From Chloroflexota bacterium (lineage in GTDB: Bacteria > Chloroflexota > Anaerolineae > Promineifilales > Promineifilaceae): a stretch of DNA of 28,216 nt. The DNA lies in contig JAJRTP010000522.1 of the NCBI GenBank assembly GCA_024278255.1, positions 1 to 28,216 on the forward strand, written 5' to 3'. Under the pieces are notes generated by a model. That model saw only the letters and a list, made by a program, of their open reading frames with translations, was not told where the DNA came from and did not search any database. Both the position numbers and the translations under genes were made by a program. Position 1 is the stretch's first letter. Each line of letters starts with the position of its first letter. Shown here in pieces: positions 7,801 through 15,457 of the stretch.

Positions 7801-8149
7801 GGCAACGGCCGTTTCCCGGCGCGTCCAGGCGGAAATCGAAATGCGCCGTCCCCGACCCGACTGGTTAGCCATCGAAGACCAGCTCATCCGCGCCCGCGAC
7901 CGGCTGCGCCAAATCCGCGCCCGCCCTGACCTGGCCCGCGTCTACCTCACCCTGCGCCGCCTCTACGACCGCGCCGGGCAGATGGCCTGGGCCGTAGACT
8001 GCCACTTCCGTGCCGTCACCATCTTCGAGGAACTGGGGATGGACGAGGAGCGGCGGCAGGCTCAGGGCCAGGCGGCCGGCGAGCGCACCGGCGCCGTCGT
8101 CATCTCCGGCCTGCCCCTGCGCGGTCCCAATTTGCCGTCCGAACCGTAG
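4868..8149 (+). CDS. SARP/BTAD-type transcriptional regulator with AAA ATPase and TPR domains
   Basis: The 1093-aa regulator begins with a SARP-type DNA-binding winged helix (about 1-95; TRSLFAYLVLHHQQAIDRRR...). A BTAD helical repeat domain follows (about 100-235, DTAVFEQAC...). A Pro-rich linker (239-261) is encoded by a C-rich tract. Then comes an AAA_16-type ATPase with Walker A GESGVGKT (293-300) and Walker B VILIVDNLHWAD (398-409), and finally helical TPR-type repeats from about 650 to the end. Such proteins sense a signal through the ATPase/TPR part and activate nearby genes. The ATGA overlap ties it to the 89-aa gene. At least eight ACGGCCGT octamers fall inside it. Its TAG stop is part of the palindrome at 8146-8173. 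The targets cannot be read from the sequence. Confidence 0.88.
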   Translation: MTLRIQLFQTLQVSNGRIPTLDMGSPTTRSLFAYLVLHHQQAIDRRRLAFRFWPRGSEQAARRNLRQYLHRIRQALEPIDPDGRFLTAEGHYVQFQPPEDWFLDTAVFEQACTPPHENLSLAIQLYSGDLLEDLYDDWVLEERERLARLYRQALLRQIDREEAAGNLSAAVEYAQKYRAAEPLLENAYLRLMRLHYTAGDRARLKQTYDQLSDMLAAELDVAPLPETAAAYQAMLIGDYPSPHPPKTLLPHPHPPTPSSPYTPFVGRTTELTWLTDSLTAAEQGHGRFCFILGESGVGKTRLIDEWTARLGQPVYLFRGRGHEFEAMIPYSPLAQALREGETAVSWEYFRPPPPWLGALQPLLPDLPARFPGYSLTSQHHVIEGLTNFLLTLSRQRPVILIVDNLHWADAPTWHFLGYLSQHGGNGRILTIVAARPEDIPPERQRLVRKMEREQWQTRRLLRLNRAETETLVRQLMSGEKVEPVFFRRIYEETEGNPFFIIETIRAVREAGGDWTESVPTDAAGHRPHFAIPLQVQAVIESRLDKLDEKSGAALGVAAAIGREFSFDLLQQVSQQPTEELLDALDEWLARGLVRETGDGYDFSHEKLSQVAYQRLSRARRQWVHLQIADYLARHPATDPAQLAHHYYRSSQPDKALPWLARAGERALRVRSYNEAREFGLQAIGLLGRFPALKQQERAERIDLNLQLAQAYAFTGQWAKASQLLQETERMAEASGDLARLARIFYRSAQIFWLQSQAAVADDYARRVLRHAEELDDADLRLAALRMLGRVNIVLSQYDDAIAYLLRYVDLAEKEWAPPDLPVVYGYLGVAYARVGSWQRAIAAAQRGVDLSRAGAPGATRVVARMQLAFVYAELREWQQALATGRPVADLWREEGITPHSFMLRVVMGRCQAQLADVAAGIAEIEAALRWADEMGYRVMVHAVTMYLAQAQAAAGEWDVGLRTAVKAQKLAEEAGDLWATAVSRRVQAEIEMRRPRPDWLAIEDQLIRARDRLRQIRARPDLARVYLTLRRLYDRAGQMAWAVDCHFRAVTIFEELGMDEERRQAQGQAAGERTGAVVISGLPLRGPNLPSEP

Positions 8150-8173
8150 GACAATTTTGCAAAATTGTCCTAC
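8146..8173. repeat. 28-bp perfect palindrome overlapping the stop codon; possible terminator
   Basis: The half-site GTAGGACAATTTTG is followed by its exact complement, ending TCCTAC. The first bases of the palindrome provide the TAG stop (8147-8149) of the large regulator. It lies between that gene and the convergent TumE-like gene. There is no U-run beyond a short AT core. A sister copy with compensating base changes is at 16751-16778. Confidence 0.85.
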
Positions 8174-8202
8174 AGGGCGGGAACGGGGCAGGGATGCCCC
8201 GG

Positions 8203-8607
8203 CTACTGAGCAATCAAGTTCTGGATTTCAGCAATAAGGGCAGGTAGATTGGGCTGTGTAAAGCTCATATCAAGTGCGGGAATACGGTTATGTTTTATAT
8301 CCGGGGGAATGTGTTTGTGGTGGGGGTGTGTGCTGGCCAGTGCGGGATTATTTGGATGCGGTTGAGCGTCGTACCAGGCTATCTTATCGGCATTATGCCA
8401 TAGTTCATAGCCGTAGAATTCAATTTCAACTGTGCCAAAGTCCAGAGACAAGCGTTCTTGTATGGAAATTCGGTAGCCCTGAGTAAAAAGCAGTTCTCCT
8501 TTGAGTACGGCCGTTCGCTTGCCGCGCCGGATAACGGTCAGGGTAGATTGCTGAATGGAGGGAAACTGTTGTTTGAGCGTATATACGTATTCTTCGTAAT
8601 CAGATAA
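8203..8607 (-). CDS. TumE-like (DUF6516) toxin-type protein, start codon unresolved
   Basis: The frame is open from 8643 down to the TAG at 8203-8205. From SDYEEYVYTLKQQFPSIQQS onward it reads as a full DUF6516/TumE protein, with GELLFTQGYRISIQERLSLDF and the hallmark WYDAQPHPNNPALASTHPHH, then KHIPPDIKHNRIP and SFTQPNLPALI. Members of this family act as toxins in small two-gene systems. The conserved N-terminus begins right where the upstream antitoxin-like gene stops (8600), but no ATG, GTG or TTG lies there in this frame; the codons read TCA TTA TCT GAT TAC. The 8607 boundary is the TTA codon and is only a guess. The next TTG (8451) would remove about 50 conserved residues. It may use a non-standard start, be made by frameshift, or be decaying. 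Confidence 0.7.
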   Translation of the reverse strand, partial: LSDYEEYVYTLKQQFPSIQQSTLTVIRRGKRTAVLKGELLFTQGYRISIQERLSLDFGTVEIEFYGYELWHNADKIAWYDAQPHPNNPALASTHPHHKHIPPDIKHNRIPALDMSFTQPNLPALIAEIQNLIAQ

Positions 8608-8917
8608 TGACTGGAATGGGTTCGCGTTGCGCTGTTCTTTCCATCACGTCTACAATGTTGGTTGACTGGTCCAGCAAGGTTTGCATGGTTTTGCGATACT
8701 GTTCCTGGCGTCGCAGCAGAATTTTGTACGCGCCGGCCCAATCCGCCCAGTCAAGTACCCAGGAATCATCGTCTGGTTCTTCGCCGTTGATGTAGGCTTC
8801 GTAGAAAGTTTCTGAGAGGATGCCGTATTTCCGCTCATACACTTCGATATCTTCAGTGAGCGCGTGAATATCGGCGATGATGTCTTGCAACGTCATAGTC
8901 GTTTTTTGCCTAACCAT
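8600..8917 (-). CDS. Probable antitoxin partner of the TumE-like protein
   Basis: A 105-aa helical, acidic protein: MVRQKTTMTLQDIIADIHAL, then EDIEVYERKYGILSETFYEAY, then a DDDSWVLDWADWAGAYKILL segment and RRQEQYRK. The 'YERKYG(I/M)LSETFY' type of core occurs in small proteins encoded just before DUF6516 genes. I chose the ATG at 8917 because GAGGTGG lies eight bases before it. A GTG at 8926 is possible but would leave almost no leader after the promoter at 8937-8964. Its stop overlaps the likely N-terminus of the toxin frame. The antitoxin role is inferred from position and size. Confidence 0.7.
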   Translation of the reverse strand: MVRQKTTMTLQDIIADIHALTEDIEVYERKYGILSETFYEAYINGEEPDDDSWVLDWADWAGAYKILLRRQEQYRKTMQTLLDQSTNIVDVMERTAQREPIPVII

Positions 8918-8936
8918 AATTACCACCTCGATTTAG

Positions 8937-8964
8937 AGTATAGGCAGGTTTGATTGGTTGTCAA
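8937..8964 (-). promoter_or_regulatory. Strong sigma70-type promoter for the toxin-antitoxin-like pair
   Basis: Read on the minus strand, TTGACA (8964-8959), a 16-base spacer and TATACT (8942-8937) precede the antitoxin-like gene. Transcription would start near 8930, about 13 bases before the chosen ATG. Confidence 0.7.
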
Positions 8965-9040
8965 TGTGGGTGGAGGGAAATGCTTGACTGGCGTGCGGCC
9001 GGGAAAGGGCGAGAGGGCGCGGGGCAATTAGTAATAGTTG

Positions 9041-9200
9041 TCAATTGAGTGGGGCATTTTGCAGGGCCTGGTATTGGTTTTTGAGCAATTTCAACATGCC
9101 CGGTTCCATGCGCCAATCTGTAAACGTCTCAGTTTCTTCCAGTTCTCCGGCATTGAGACATTTCTCGAACTCGAATGTGCCGTTGCGGTTTCTTGTCATT
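9041..9200 (-). pseudogene. Possible frameshifted small-gene remnant
   Basis: An ATG at 9200 reads MTRNRNG and then leaves frame. Removing one G from the GGG run there would continue into FEFEKCLNAGELEETETF and TDWRMEPGMLKLLKNQYQ and end at the TGA at 9041. The composition of that second stretch looks like real protein. I do not recognise it with certainty. The rest of the gap 8965-9326 holds GC-rich sequence, a few AACGC-containing near-repeats around 9238-9270, and one arm of the CAGTGTT/ACTGAAA-type repeat at 9286-9317, just before livG. Confidence 0.3.
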
Positions 9201-9326
9201 TGCCGCGCATGTCCTCACATGTGCATTGGTGAAAGCATTAACGCTTCCATAAACGCCTCATTAACGCCCCTTCCGTAAACTACCCACTGAAAACTGCAAA
9301 CCGAACACTGAAAACTGGAGAAGAAT

Positions 9327-10163
9327 ATGCCCCGCGGCTTTTCCCACACCCTTAACAGCAGCACATTGCAGCCCGGTGAACTACAGTTGAAGATAGAAAA
9401 CGTCTCTCTGGCCTTTGGCGGCGTTCAGGCATTGACGGACGTGAGCCTGGAGGTGCGACAGAGCGCGATTACGGCCGTTATCGGCCCCAACGGCGCGGGC
9501 AAAACCAGCTTGCTCAACTGCATCAGTGGCTTGTACCATCCGCAGGACGGCCGTATCCTCTTCTACAACCAGGGGAACGAACACGAACTGACCAAACTCA
9601 AGCCGTACCAAATCGCCAAATTGGGCATCGCTCGCTCCTTCCAGAACATCGAACTGTTCAAGCACATGACCGTCCTGGATAACCTGATGTTGGGGCGGCA
9701 CAATCATCTCAAGAGCAACATCTTTACCGGCGGCCTCTACTGGGGCAAAACCCAAAAAGAAGAAGTGGAAAACCGCTTTTTTGTGGAAGACATCATTGAT
9801 TTGCTGGAAATCCAGGCGATCCGCAAGCAGGCTGTGGGGACACTCTCTTACGGCTTGCAGAAGCGGGTGGAACTGGGCCGCGCCCTGGCCATGCAGCCCA
9901 GCCTGCTCATTCTGGATGAGCCGATGGCCGGGATGAACGCCGAGGAAAAAGAGGACATGGCCCGTTTTGTCCTGGACGTGAACGAGGAACACGGCGTCAG
10001 CATCATCATTATCGAACATGACATGGGCGTGGTCATGGACATTTCCGACCACATTGCCGTGCTGGACTTTGGCTTGAAAATTGGTGACGGCACGCCCGAC
10101 GAAGTGCAGCGCAATCCGGACGTGATTCGCGCTTACCTGGGTGAGGATTTGGCGATTATGTGA
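9327..10163 (+). CDS. livG: ABC transporter ATP-binding protein, branched-chain amino acid type (LivG)
   Basis: This 278-aa ATPase has Walker A GPNGAGKT (53-60), an LSYGLQKRVELGRAL signature, Walker B LLILDEPMAG and a switch histidine in IIIEHDMGVVMDISD. The MAGMN and IEHDM features are those of LivG. It pairs with LivF to power uptake through LivH and LivM at the cytoplasmic membrane. GGAG seven bases before the ATG supports the start. The first 18 residues are non-conserved. It is the first gene of the operon livG-ligase-livH-livM-livJ-livF. No clear promoter is seen upstream. The transported substrate need not be an amino acid, given the ligase embedded in the operon. Confidence 0.9.
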   Translation: MPRGFSHTLNSSTLQPGELQLKIENVSLAFGGVQALTDVSLEVRQSAITAVIGPNGAGKTSLLNCISGLYHPQDGRILFYNQGNEHELTKLKPYQIAKLGIARSFQNIELFKHMTVLDNLMLGRHNHLKSNIFTGGLYWGKTQKEEVENRFFVEDIIDLLEIQAIRKQAVGTLSYGLQKRVELGRALAMQPSLLILDEPMAGMNAEEKEDMARFVLDVNEEHGVSIIIIEHDMGVVMDISDHIAVLDFGLKIGDGTPDEVQRNPDVIRAYLGEDLAIM

Positions 10164-10206
10164 CGTATTGCGTAACCAATTTACGCAATACGCAATACGC
10201 AATACG
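10164..10206. repeat. Hairpin of ACGCAAT-type heptamers after the livG stop
   Basis: CGTATTGCGTA (10164-10174) pairs with TACGCAATACG (10182-10192), and two further tandem units of ACGCAAT-type sequence follow. It abuts the TGA of livG with no spacing. Confidence 0.85.
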
Positions 10207-10210
10207 ATCA

Positions 10211-12112
10211 ATGGCTGAAACATTTCCCCAACTACTCATTGAACGAACCCGCGAATTTGGCGATGTTACTGCCCTGCGGGAAAAGGATTACGGTATCTGG
10301 CGGGCCATTAGCTGGAACGAATACCTGACACACGTGCGCTATTTCTGCCAGGGGTTGGTCAGCCTGGGCCTGACGCCGGCCGATACGGTAGCCATCATCG
10401 GCGACAACCGACCGGAATGGATTTACGCGGAACTGGCAGCGCAGGCGGCGGGGGCCAAGAGTATCGGCATCTACCAGGACGCGGTGGTGAAGGAGATGGT
10501 TTATATTGTCACTCACGCCCGCGTCAAATTCATCGTGGTGGAAGATCAGGAGCAGGTAGACAAAATCATCGAGATGTGGGATGACCTGACCGGCGTGGAA
10601 AAGGTCATCTACTACGATCCTAAAGGGCTACGGAATTATACGGAGGAGTACCTGATGTACTTCCCGGAAGTGGAGAAGTTGGGTGAAGCGTATGAGCGGG
10701 AACACCGGGGGTGGTTTGAGGAGCGGGTGGCGCAGGGAAGGGAAGATGATGTTGCCATTCTCTCCACCACCTCCGGCACCACCGGCTACCCCAAACTGGC
10801 GATGATTACGCACAAGAATCTGATCAGCATGGGGCACAGTCTGATGGAGATTGACCCGCTGGAGCCGGATGACCGCTTCGTCAGCTTTTTGCCGCTGGCC
10901 TGGATTGGCGAGCAGATGATGTCGTTTGCGTGCAGTCTGCAAAGGGGGTTTACGCTGAACTTCCCGGAAAAACCGGAAACGGCCGTAGCCAACATCCGCG
11001 AAATCGGCCCCCAATCCATGTTCAGCCCACCCCGCATCTGGGAAAACCTGGTCAGCCAGGTGATGGTCAAGATGGAAGACAGCAGCCGTCTGAAAAAAGC
11101 CGTCTACGATTGGGCCATGAAAGTAGGCGAGGAGATGGCCGACGCCCGTTTTCGCAAGGAAACCCCTTCATTTGGCCTGAAAGTGCGCTACCGGCTGGCC
11201 GATTGGTTGATTTTTGCGGAACTGCGGGATCATTTGGGGTTGCGTTTTTTGAAACGGGCTTACACCGGTGGCGCGGCGTTGGGGCCGGACGTGTTTCGCT
11301 TTTTCCATGCCCTGGGGGTGAATTTGAAGCAGATTTACGGCCAGACCGAGGCCAGCGGTATCAGCGTGGTGCATCGGGATGGGGATGTGAAATTTCAGAC
11401 GGTGGGCACGCCGTTGCCGGGCACAGACGTGCAAATTGACGGCAACGGCGAAATCCTGCTCAAGTCGGAGGCAATCTTCAAGGGGTATTATGGCAATGAA
11501 GAGGCCACACGGGAAACGTTGGTAGATGGCTGGCTGTATTCCGGGGACGCCGGTTATTTTGACGAGGACGGCCATCTGATTGTGATTGACCGGGCGAAGG
11601 ACGTGATGACGCTGCACGACGGTACCAAATTCAGCCCGCAGTTTATTGAGAACAAGTTGAAATTCAGCCCCTACATCAAGGAAGCGGTGGTGTTTGGCGG
11701 CGACTGGCCGTTTGTGACGGCGATGATCAACATTGACATGGATAACACGGGCAAATGGGCGGAAAACCACCAGATAGCGTACACCACCTACACCGATCTG
11801 GCGCAAAAGCCGGAGGTGTATGCCCTGGTGCGGGAGCAGGTGGAACGGGCCAATGAGGATTTGCCTTCTGCCGCCCGCATCCGCCGTTTCCTGCTGCTGC
11901 ATAAGGAACTGGATGCGGACGACGCAGAACTGACGCGGACGCGCAAGGTGCGCCGCGGCTTTGTGGCTCAACGATATGATGACATTGTATCGGCCCTGTA
12001 CAGCCATAATGATTACTTGGATATTGAGTCGGTGATTACGTATCAGGACGGCCGTACCGCCACCATCAAAACCCGTCTGCAAATCGAAACGATGGAAAAT
12101 GGTGTGGAGTAA
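10211..12112 (+). CDS. AMP-forming long-chain acyl-CoA synthetase-like ligase
   Basis: A 633-aa adenylate-forming ligase. The start is taken at ATG 10211 (MAETFPQLLIERTREFGDVT); an earlier in-frame ATG at 10160 lies in the livG tail and would translate the hairpin repeat. The core motifs are STTSGTTGYPK (185-195), FLPLAWIGEQMM, YTGGAALGPD, IYGQTEASG, LYSGDAGYFDEDG and a C-terminal TRTRKVRRG. It would activate a carboxylic acid (fatty, aromatic or branched) with ATP and CoA. The gene sits inside the liv-type transporter operon, six bases before livH, which suggests the transporter imports a substrate or precursor that this ligase activates. Family assignment is secure; the substrate is unknown. 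Confidence 0.9.
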   Translation: MAETFPQLLIERTREFGDVTALREKDYGIWRAISWNEYLTHVRYFCQGLVSLGLTPADTVAIIGDNRPEWIYAELAAQAAGAKSIGIYQDAVVKEMVYIVTHARVKFIVVEDQEQVDKIIEMWDDLTGVEKVIYYDPKGLRNYTEEYLMYFPEVEKLGEAYEREHRGWFEERVAQGREDDVAILSTTSGTTGYPKLAMITHKNLISMGHSLMEIDPLEPDDRFVSFLPLAWIGEQMMSFACSLQRGFTLNFPEKPETAVANIREIGPQSMFSPPRIWENLVSQVMVKMEDSSRLKKAVYDWAMKVGEEMADARFRKETPSFGLKVRYRLADWLIFAELRDHLGLRFLKRAYTGGAALGPDVFRFFHALGVNLKQIYGQTEASGISVVHRDGDVKFQTVGTPLPGTDVQIDGNGEILLKSEAIFKGYYGNEEATRETLVDGWLYSGDAGYFDEDGHLIVIDRAKDVMTLHDGTKFSPQFIENKLKFSPYIKEAVVFGGDWPFVTAMINIDMDNTGKWAENHQIAYTTYTDLAQKPEVYALVREQVERANEDLPSAARIRRFLLLHKELDADDAELTRTRKVRRGFVAQRYDDIVSALYSHNDYLDIESVITYQDGRTATIKTRLQIETMENGVE

Positions 12113-12118
12113 ACGCTT

Positions 12119-12997
12119 ATGGAAAAATTCCTGCAACTGACTTTGACCGGTTTAACCAACGGGGCCATTTTATCCCTGGTCGCCCTCGGCTTTGTCCTGA
12201 TTTACAAGGCCAGCGATGTGCTGAACTTTGCCCAGGGGGATTTTATGGTCGTGGGGGCGTTTATTACCTACGGCCTGATTGTGCAGGTGGGGCTGCCCTG
12301 GCCGGCCGGGATTTTGCTGGCCGTTATTTTTGCTGTGCTGATGGGGGTGACGATTGAACGCTTGATCCTGCGCCCCATGATTGGCGAACCGATCATCTCG
12401 GTGATTATGGTGACGATTGGGCTGTCCAGCCTGCTCAGGGCGTTTGTCAGCGCCATTTGGGGGACGACGGGGCGGGCGTTCCCGGCGTTCCTGCCCAGCG
12501 ATCCGGTAAATGTGCTGGGGGCGACAATTGGCGCTGACCGGTTGATTGCTATTGGTCTGGTGGCTGTTCTGTTTGCCCTGTTCACTCTGTTTTTCCGCTA
12601 TAACCGGGAAGGGGTGGCTATGCGGGCCACGGCCGATGACCAGCAGGCGGCTTTGAGTATGGGCATCAGCGTGAAGCGGGTATTTGCCATCGCCTGGTCT
12701 ATTGCGGCGGTTACGGCCGTACTCGCCGGCATCATCGTCGCAAATATCGTTGGCGTTAGTTTGGCTATCAGTTTTATCGGCCTGACCGTCTTTCCTGTCG
12801 TCATTTTAGGCGGGCTGGACTCTATCCCCGGCGCTGTTGTTGGCGGTGTCATCATCGGCCTGCTGCAAGCGTACATGGCCGGTTACACTCCCAGCTACCT
12901 GGCCTTGAGTACTGTCATTCCCTTTATCGTCCTCCTGCTCATCTTAATGGTGAAGCCCTACGGCTTGTTCGGCGAAGAGCGTATTGAGCGAGTTTGA
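12119..12997 (+). CDS. livH: ABC transporter permease LivH
   Basis: A 292-aa integral membrane permease of the LivH type. It starts with MEKFLQLTLTGLTNGAILSL and has the typical SDVLNFAQGDFMVVGAF loop, then a series of hydrophobic helices. It contains RATADDQQAALSMGI, the cytoplasmic EAA-like coupling loop of this family, and the GGLDSIPGAVVGG motif near the end. It forms the membrane channel with LivM. The ATG lies six bases after the ligase stop, with GGAG in that stop region, so translation is probably coupled. Length is normal. Confidence 0.93.
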   Translation: MEKFLQLTLTGLTNGAILSLVALGFVLIYKASDVLNFAQGDFMVVGAFITYGLIVQVGLPWPAGILLAVIFAVLMGVTIERLILRPMIGEPIISVIMVTIGLSSLLRAFVSAIWGTTGRAFPAFLPSDPVNVLGATIGADRLIAIGLVAVLFALFTLFFRYNREGVAMRATADDQQAALSMGISVKRVFAIAWSIAAVTAVLAGIIVANIVGVSLAISFIGLTVFPVVILGGLDSIPGAVVGGVIIGLLQAYMAGYTPSYLALSTVIPFIVLLLILMVKPYGLFGEERIERV

Positions 12998-12999
12998 TC

Positions 13000-13056
13000 G
13001 GTGATCAGTAATCGGTAAACAGACCGATTACCGAATACCGGATACCGGATACCGAA
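13000..13056. repeat. Hairpin plus TACCGGA tandem repeat between livH and livM
   Basis: GTAATCGGT (13008-13016) pairs with ACCGATTAC (13023-13031), followed by tandem TACCGGA units (about 13035-13053). It begins just after the TGA of livH and ends just before the livM ATG, leaving no room for an independent ribosome site. Confidence 0.75.
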
Positions 13057-13058
13057 AT

Positions 13059-14099
13059 ATGGAATCAGGCATTTTTCACACCACCTACGAAAGCGATATG
13101 GCCTTGCGGCGCACGCCGTGGATGCGCTGGCGCATTTATATTCTCCTGGTCTTACTGGCGATCTTTCCCTTTGTAGCCAACAATTATTATCTGACGCTGG
13201 CGAATCAGATTGGCATTGTGGCCATTGCTGCTATTGGCCTGAATATCCTCACCGGCTTTACCGGGCAGATCAGTCTGGGGACGGGTGGGTTTATGGCGGT
13301 GGGAGCGTACACGTCCGGCTTGCTGGCGGCCAATCTGGGGCTGCCCTGGTGGTTAACGATTATTATTGCCAGTATTTTTACGGCACTGGTGGGCGGTTTC
13401 TTTGGCATCCCTTCGCTGCGCCTGAAAGGGTTGTATCTGGCTATGGCTACGCTGGCTTCCCAGCAAATCATTGAATGGGCCATCATTCGCTCTCCCCTGA
13501 CCGGCGGCGTGGAAGCGTTGGTGTTGCCGATGCCTACTGTATTCGGCCGGCGGGCGAATACGGAGTTCGGCTTTTATTGGGTGATTTTCATCATCCTCAT
13601 TCTGGTTGTGTTCTATGCTGTCAACCTGTTCCGCTCCAAAATTGGCCGGGCCTTCATCGCTATCCGTGACCAGGACATTGCTGCTGAGGTGATGGGCGTC
13701 AATTTGTTCCGCTATAAAATTCTTTCCTTTGCTACTTCTTCCTTTATCATTGGTATGGCGGGCGGAATGCTGGCGAATTACCGGGGCATTGTCAGTTTTG
13801 AGCGATTTACGATTGAAGCCTCTATTTTTTATCTGGCCGTCATTATCATTGGCGGGATGGGGTCGGTGTCTGGCTCTATCTATGGCGCTATTTTTATGAC
13901 ACTGGTTCCTGCCATCCTGACCAATTTGGGCCAAACTTTAGGCGGTTCTATTCCCCAGATGGCTAAATTGATTCCCTTTATCCGCCAGGGGGTGTTTGGC
14001 CTGACCATCATCATTTTCCTTATCTTTGAACCGGAGGGATTAGCCAAAATCTGGCGGGATATTAAGGATTATTTGCGATTATGGCCGTTTAGTTATTGA
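13059..14099 (+). CDS. livM: ABC transporter permease LivM
   Basis: A 346-aa permease of the LivM type with about ten hydrophobic segments. It has the family's NILTGFTGQISLGTGGFMAV stretch, the coupling loop AIRDQDIAAEVMGVNLFRYK and GGMGSVSGSIYGA near the C-terminus. It partners LivH. The first ATG (13059) follows directly on the repeat and has no clear ribosome site; a second in-frame ATG at 13098 (MALRRTPWMRW) is a possible alternative start. No ACGGCCGT octamer was noticed in this gene, unlike most of its neighbours. Confidence 0.92.
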   Translation: MESGIFHTTYESDMALRRTPWMRWRIYILLVLLAIFPFVANNYYLTLANQIGIVAIAAIGLNILTGFTGQISLGTGGFMAVGAYTSGLLAANLGLPWWLTIIIASIFTALVGGFFGIPSLRLKGLYLAMATLASQQIIEWAIIRSPLTGGVEALVLPMPTVFGRRANTEFGFYWVIFIILILVVFYAVNLFRSKIGRAFIAIRDQDIAAEVMGVNLFRYKILSFATSSFIIGMAGGMLANYRGIVSFERFTIEASIFYLAVIIIGGMGSVSGSIYGAIFMTLVPAILTNLGQTLGGSIPQMAKLIPFIRQGVFGLTIIIFLIFEPEGLAKIWRDIKDYLRLWPFSY

Positions 14100-14100
14100 A

Positions 14101-14165
14101 CGTATTGCGTGTTGCGTACTGCGTAATGTTTGTCGTTACGCAGTACGTAATACGCAATACGCAAT
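14101..14165. repeat. Nested hairpin after the livM stop
   Basis: The inner stem CGTACTGCGTAA (14115-14126) pairs with TTACGCAGTACG (14136-14147). An outer stem CGTATTGCGT (14101-14110) pairs with ACGCAATACG (14152-14161). The sequence family is the one found after livG and livF. It lies one base after the livM TGA. Confidence 0.85.
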
Positions 14166-14213
14166 AAAATTTTACCCATATAGTTTTTCGAGTTTTCCGA
14201 GGAGGAATGAGAT

Positions 14214-15398
14214 ATGAAAGGTAAATTGTTTGGCAGGATGTTTTTATTGTTGTTTGTCGCTTTGGCGGGCGCGTTGGCGTTGTCGGCCTGCGGCGGCGGG
14301 GGCGGGGACGAGGGAGAGCCGATTAAGGTGGGGGCGATTTTTGACCTGACGGGGCCGACGTCGGACGTGGGGACGCCGTATTCGGAGGGGATTAAGGCGT
14401 TTATTGAATGGAAGAATGAGAACGGCGGGGTAGACGGCCGTACCCTCGATCTCATGTCTGCTGATTACGCTTACGCCGTAGATCAGGCCGAGCAGTTGTA
14501 CAGCCAGTACGTCAACGACGGCGCAGTCGTCTTTCAGGGCTGGGGCACGGGCGACACCGAAGCATTGCGCGGGCGGATTGCCTCCGATGAGATTCCCTTT
14601 ATGTCCGCCTCCTACTCCGCCGGACTACGCGATCCGAATGAAGCGCCTTACAATTTCCTGGTAGGCACAACCTATTCTGACCAGGCGCTTACGGCTATTG
14701 ACTGGGCGATGCAAAACAGCAGCGGTACACCGGTCATTGCCATCTTCCATCATGACAGTCCGTTTGGCTTGTCCCCGGTAGCCGATGCACAGGAATATGG
14801 CGCATCCAAAGGGATAGAAGTGCTGGCCTTTCCCATGCCCAAGGGGGCGACCGATTACGCGGCAGAACTGACCCAGGCTAAAGATGCCGGTGTGACCCAC
14901 ATCCTCATCCAAAATGTCTCTTCTCCGGCGGCTACTTTAGCCAAGAATGTGAAGGATGCCGGGATGGACGCCCAAATCATCTGCCTGAACTGGTGTACGG
15001 ATGAGTTGTTTGTGGAATTGGCCGGGGATGCGGCCGAGGGCGTGCAGGGCGCCAGCCCATTCGCCTTCCCCAGCAGCGGCGTTAAGGGGCTGGATGACAT
15101 GAAGGCCTATCTGGAAGGGAAAGGTTCCAGCCTGGATGAGGCGGGTGTTCGTTTTGTGGCCGGCTGGCTGACAATGCAGGTGATGGCCGAGGGCATTGAG
15201 CGGGCAGCCAAAGCGGGTGAAGTGACTGGCCCCAACATCAAGGCGGAACTGGAAAAACTGTCCAACTATGATACCGGCGGCATCACTCAACCGCTCACCT
15301 TTACCGCCAGCGATCACGCAGGCAATAAAGCAGTACAGATGTTTGAAGTACAAGGCGGCACGTGGACGGCCGTATCGGATTATTTGTCTGCGCCGTAA
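14214..15398 (+). CDS. livJ: Periplasmic-type binding lipoprotein of the ABC transporter (LivJ-like)
   Basis: A 394-aa substrate-binding protein. It has a lipoprotein signal with a lipobox LSAC (Cys26) followed by a Gly-rich spacer, then the type I periplasmic-binding fold seen in leucine/amide-binding proteins (IKVGAIFDLTGPTSDVGTPY...). Further family-like stretches are YVNDGAVVFQGWGTGDTEA and PFMSASYSAG near the ligand cleft, and a C-terminal NYDTGGITQPLTFTASDHAG. It captures the substrate outside the membrane for LivHM. The ribosome site is strong (GAGGAGG, seven bases before the ATG), in keeping with the high amounts of binding protein needed. It stands between two hairpin-rich gaps. The ligand cannot be told from sequence. 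Confidence 0.92.
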   Translation: MKGKLFGRMFLLLFVALAGALALSACGGGGGDEGEPIKVGAIFDLTGPTSDVGTPYSEGIKAFIEWKNENGGVDGRTLDLMSADYAYAVDQAEQLYSQYVNDGAVVFQGWGTGDTEALRGRIASDEIPFMSASYSAGLRDPNEAPYNFLVGTTYSDQALTAIDWAMQNSSGTPVIAIFHHDSPFGLSPVADAQEYGASKGIEVLAFPMPKGATDYAAELTQAKDAGVTHILIQNVSSPAATLAKNVKDAGMDAQIICLNWCTDELFVELAGDAAEGVQGASPFAFPSSGVKGLDDMKAYLEGKGSSLDEAGVRFVAGWLTMQVMAEGIERAAKAGEVTGPNIKAELEKLSNYDTGGITQPLTFTASDHAGNKAVQMFEVQGGTWTAVSDYLSAP

Positions 15399-15403
15399 GA
15401 GAT

Positions 15404-15448
15404 TGGGTAATTGAGTAATTACCCAATTACTCAGCTACCCAATTACCG
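15404..15448. repeat. Hairpin between livJ and livF
   Basis: TGAGTAATT pairs with AATTACTCA around an ACCC loop, inside an outer GGGTAA/TACCC stem. It differs in sequence from the livG, livM and livF hairpins but has the same placement, just after a stop codon and just before a Shine-Dalgarno (CGGAG). Confidence 0.75.
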
Positions 15449-15457
15449 GAGTTCAAA

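Noticed and set aside
10160..10210. Upstream start for the acyl-CoA ligase
   Set aside because: It would translate the livG tail and the hairpin repeat; homologous-looking sequence begins at ATG 10211.
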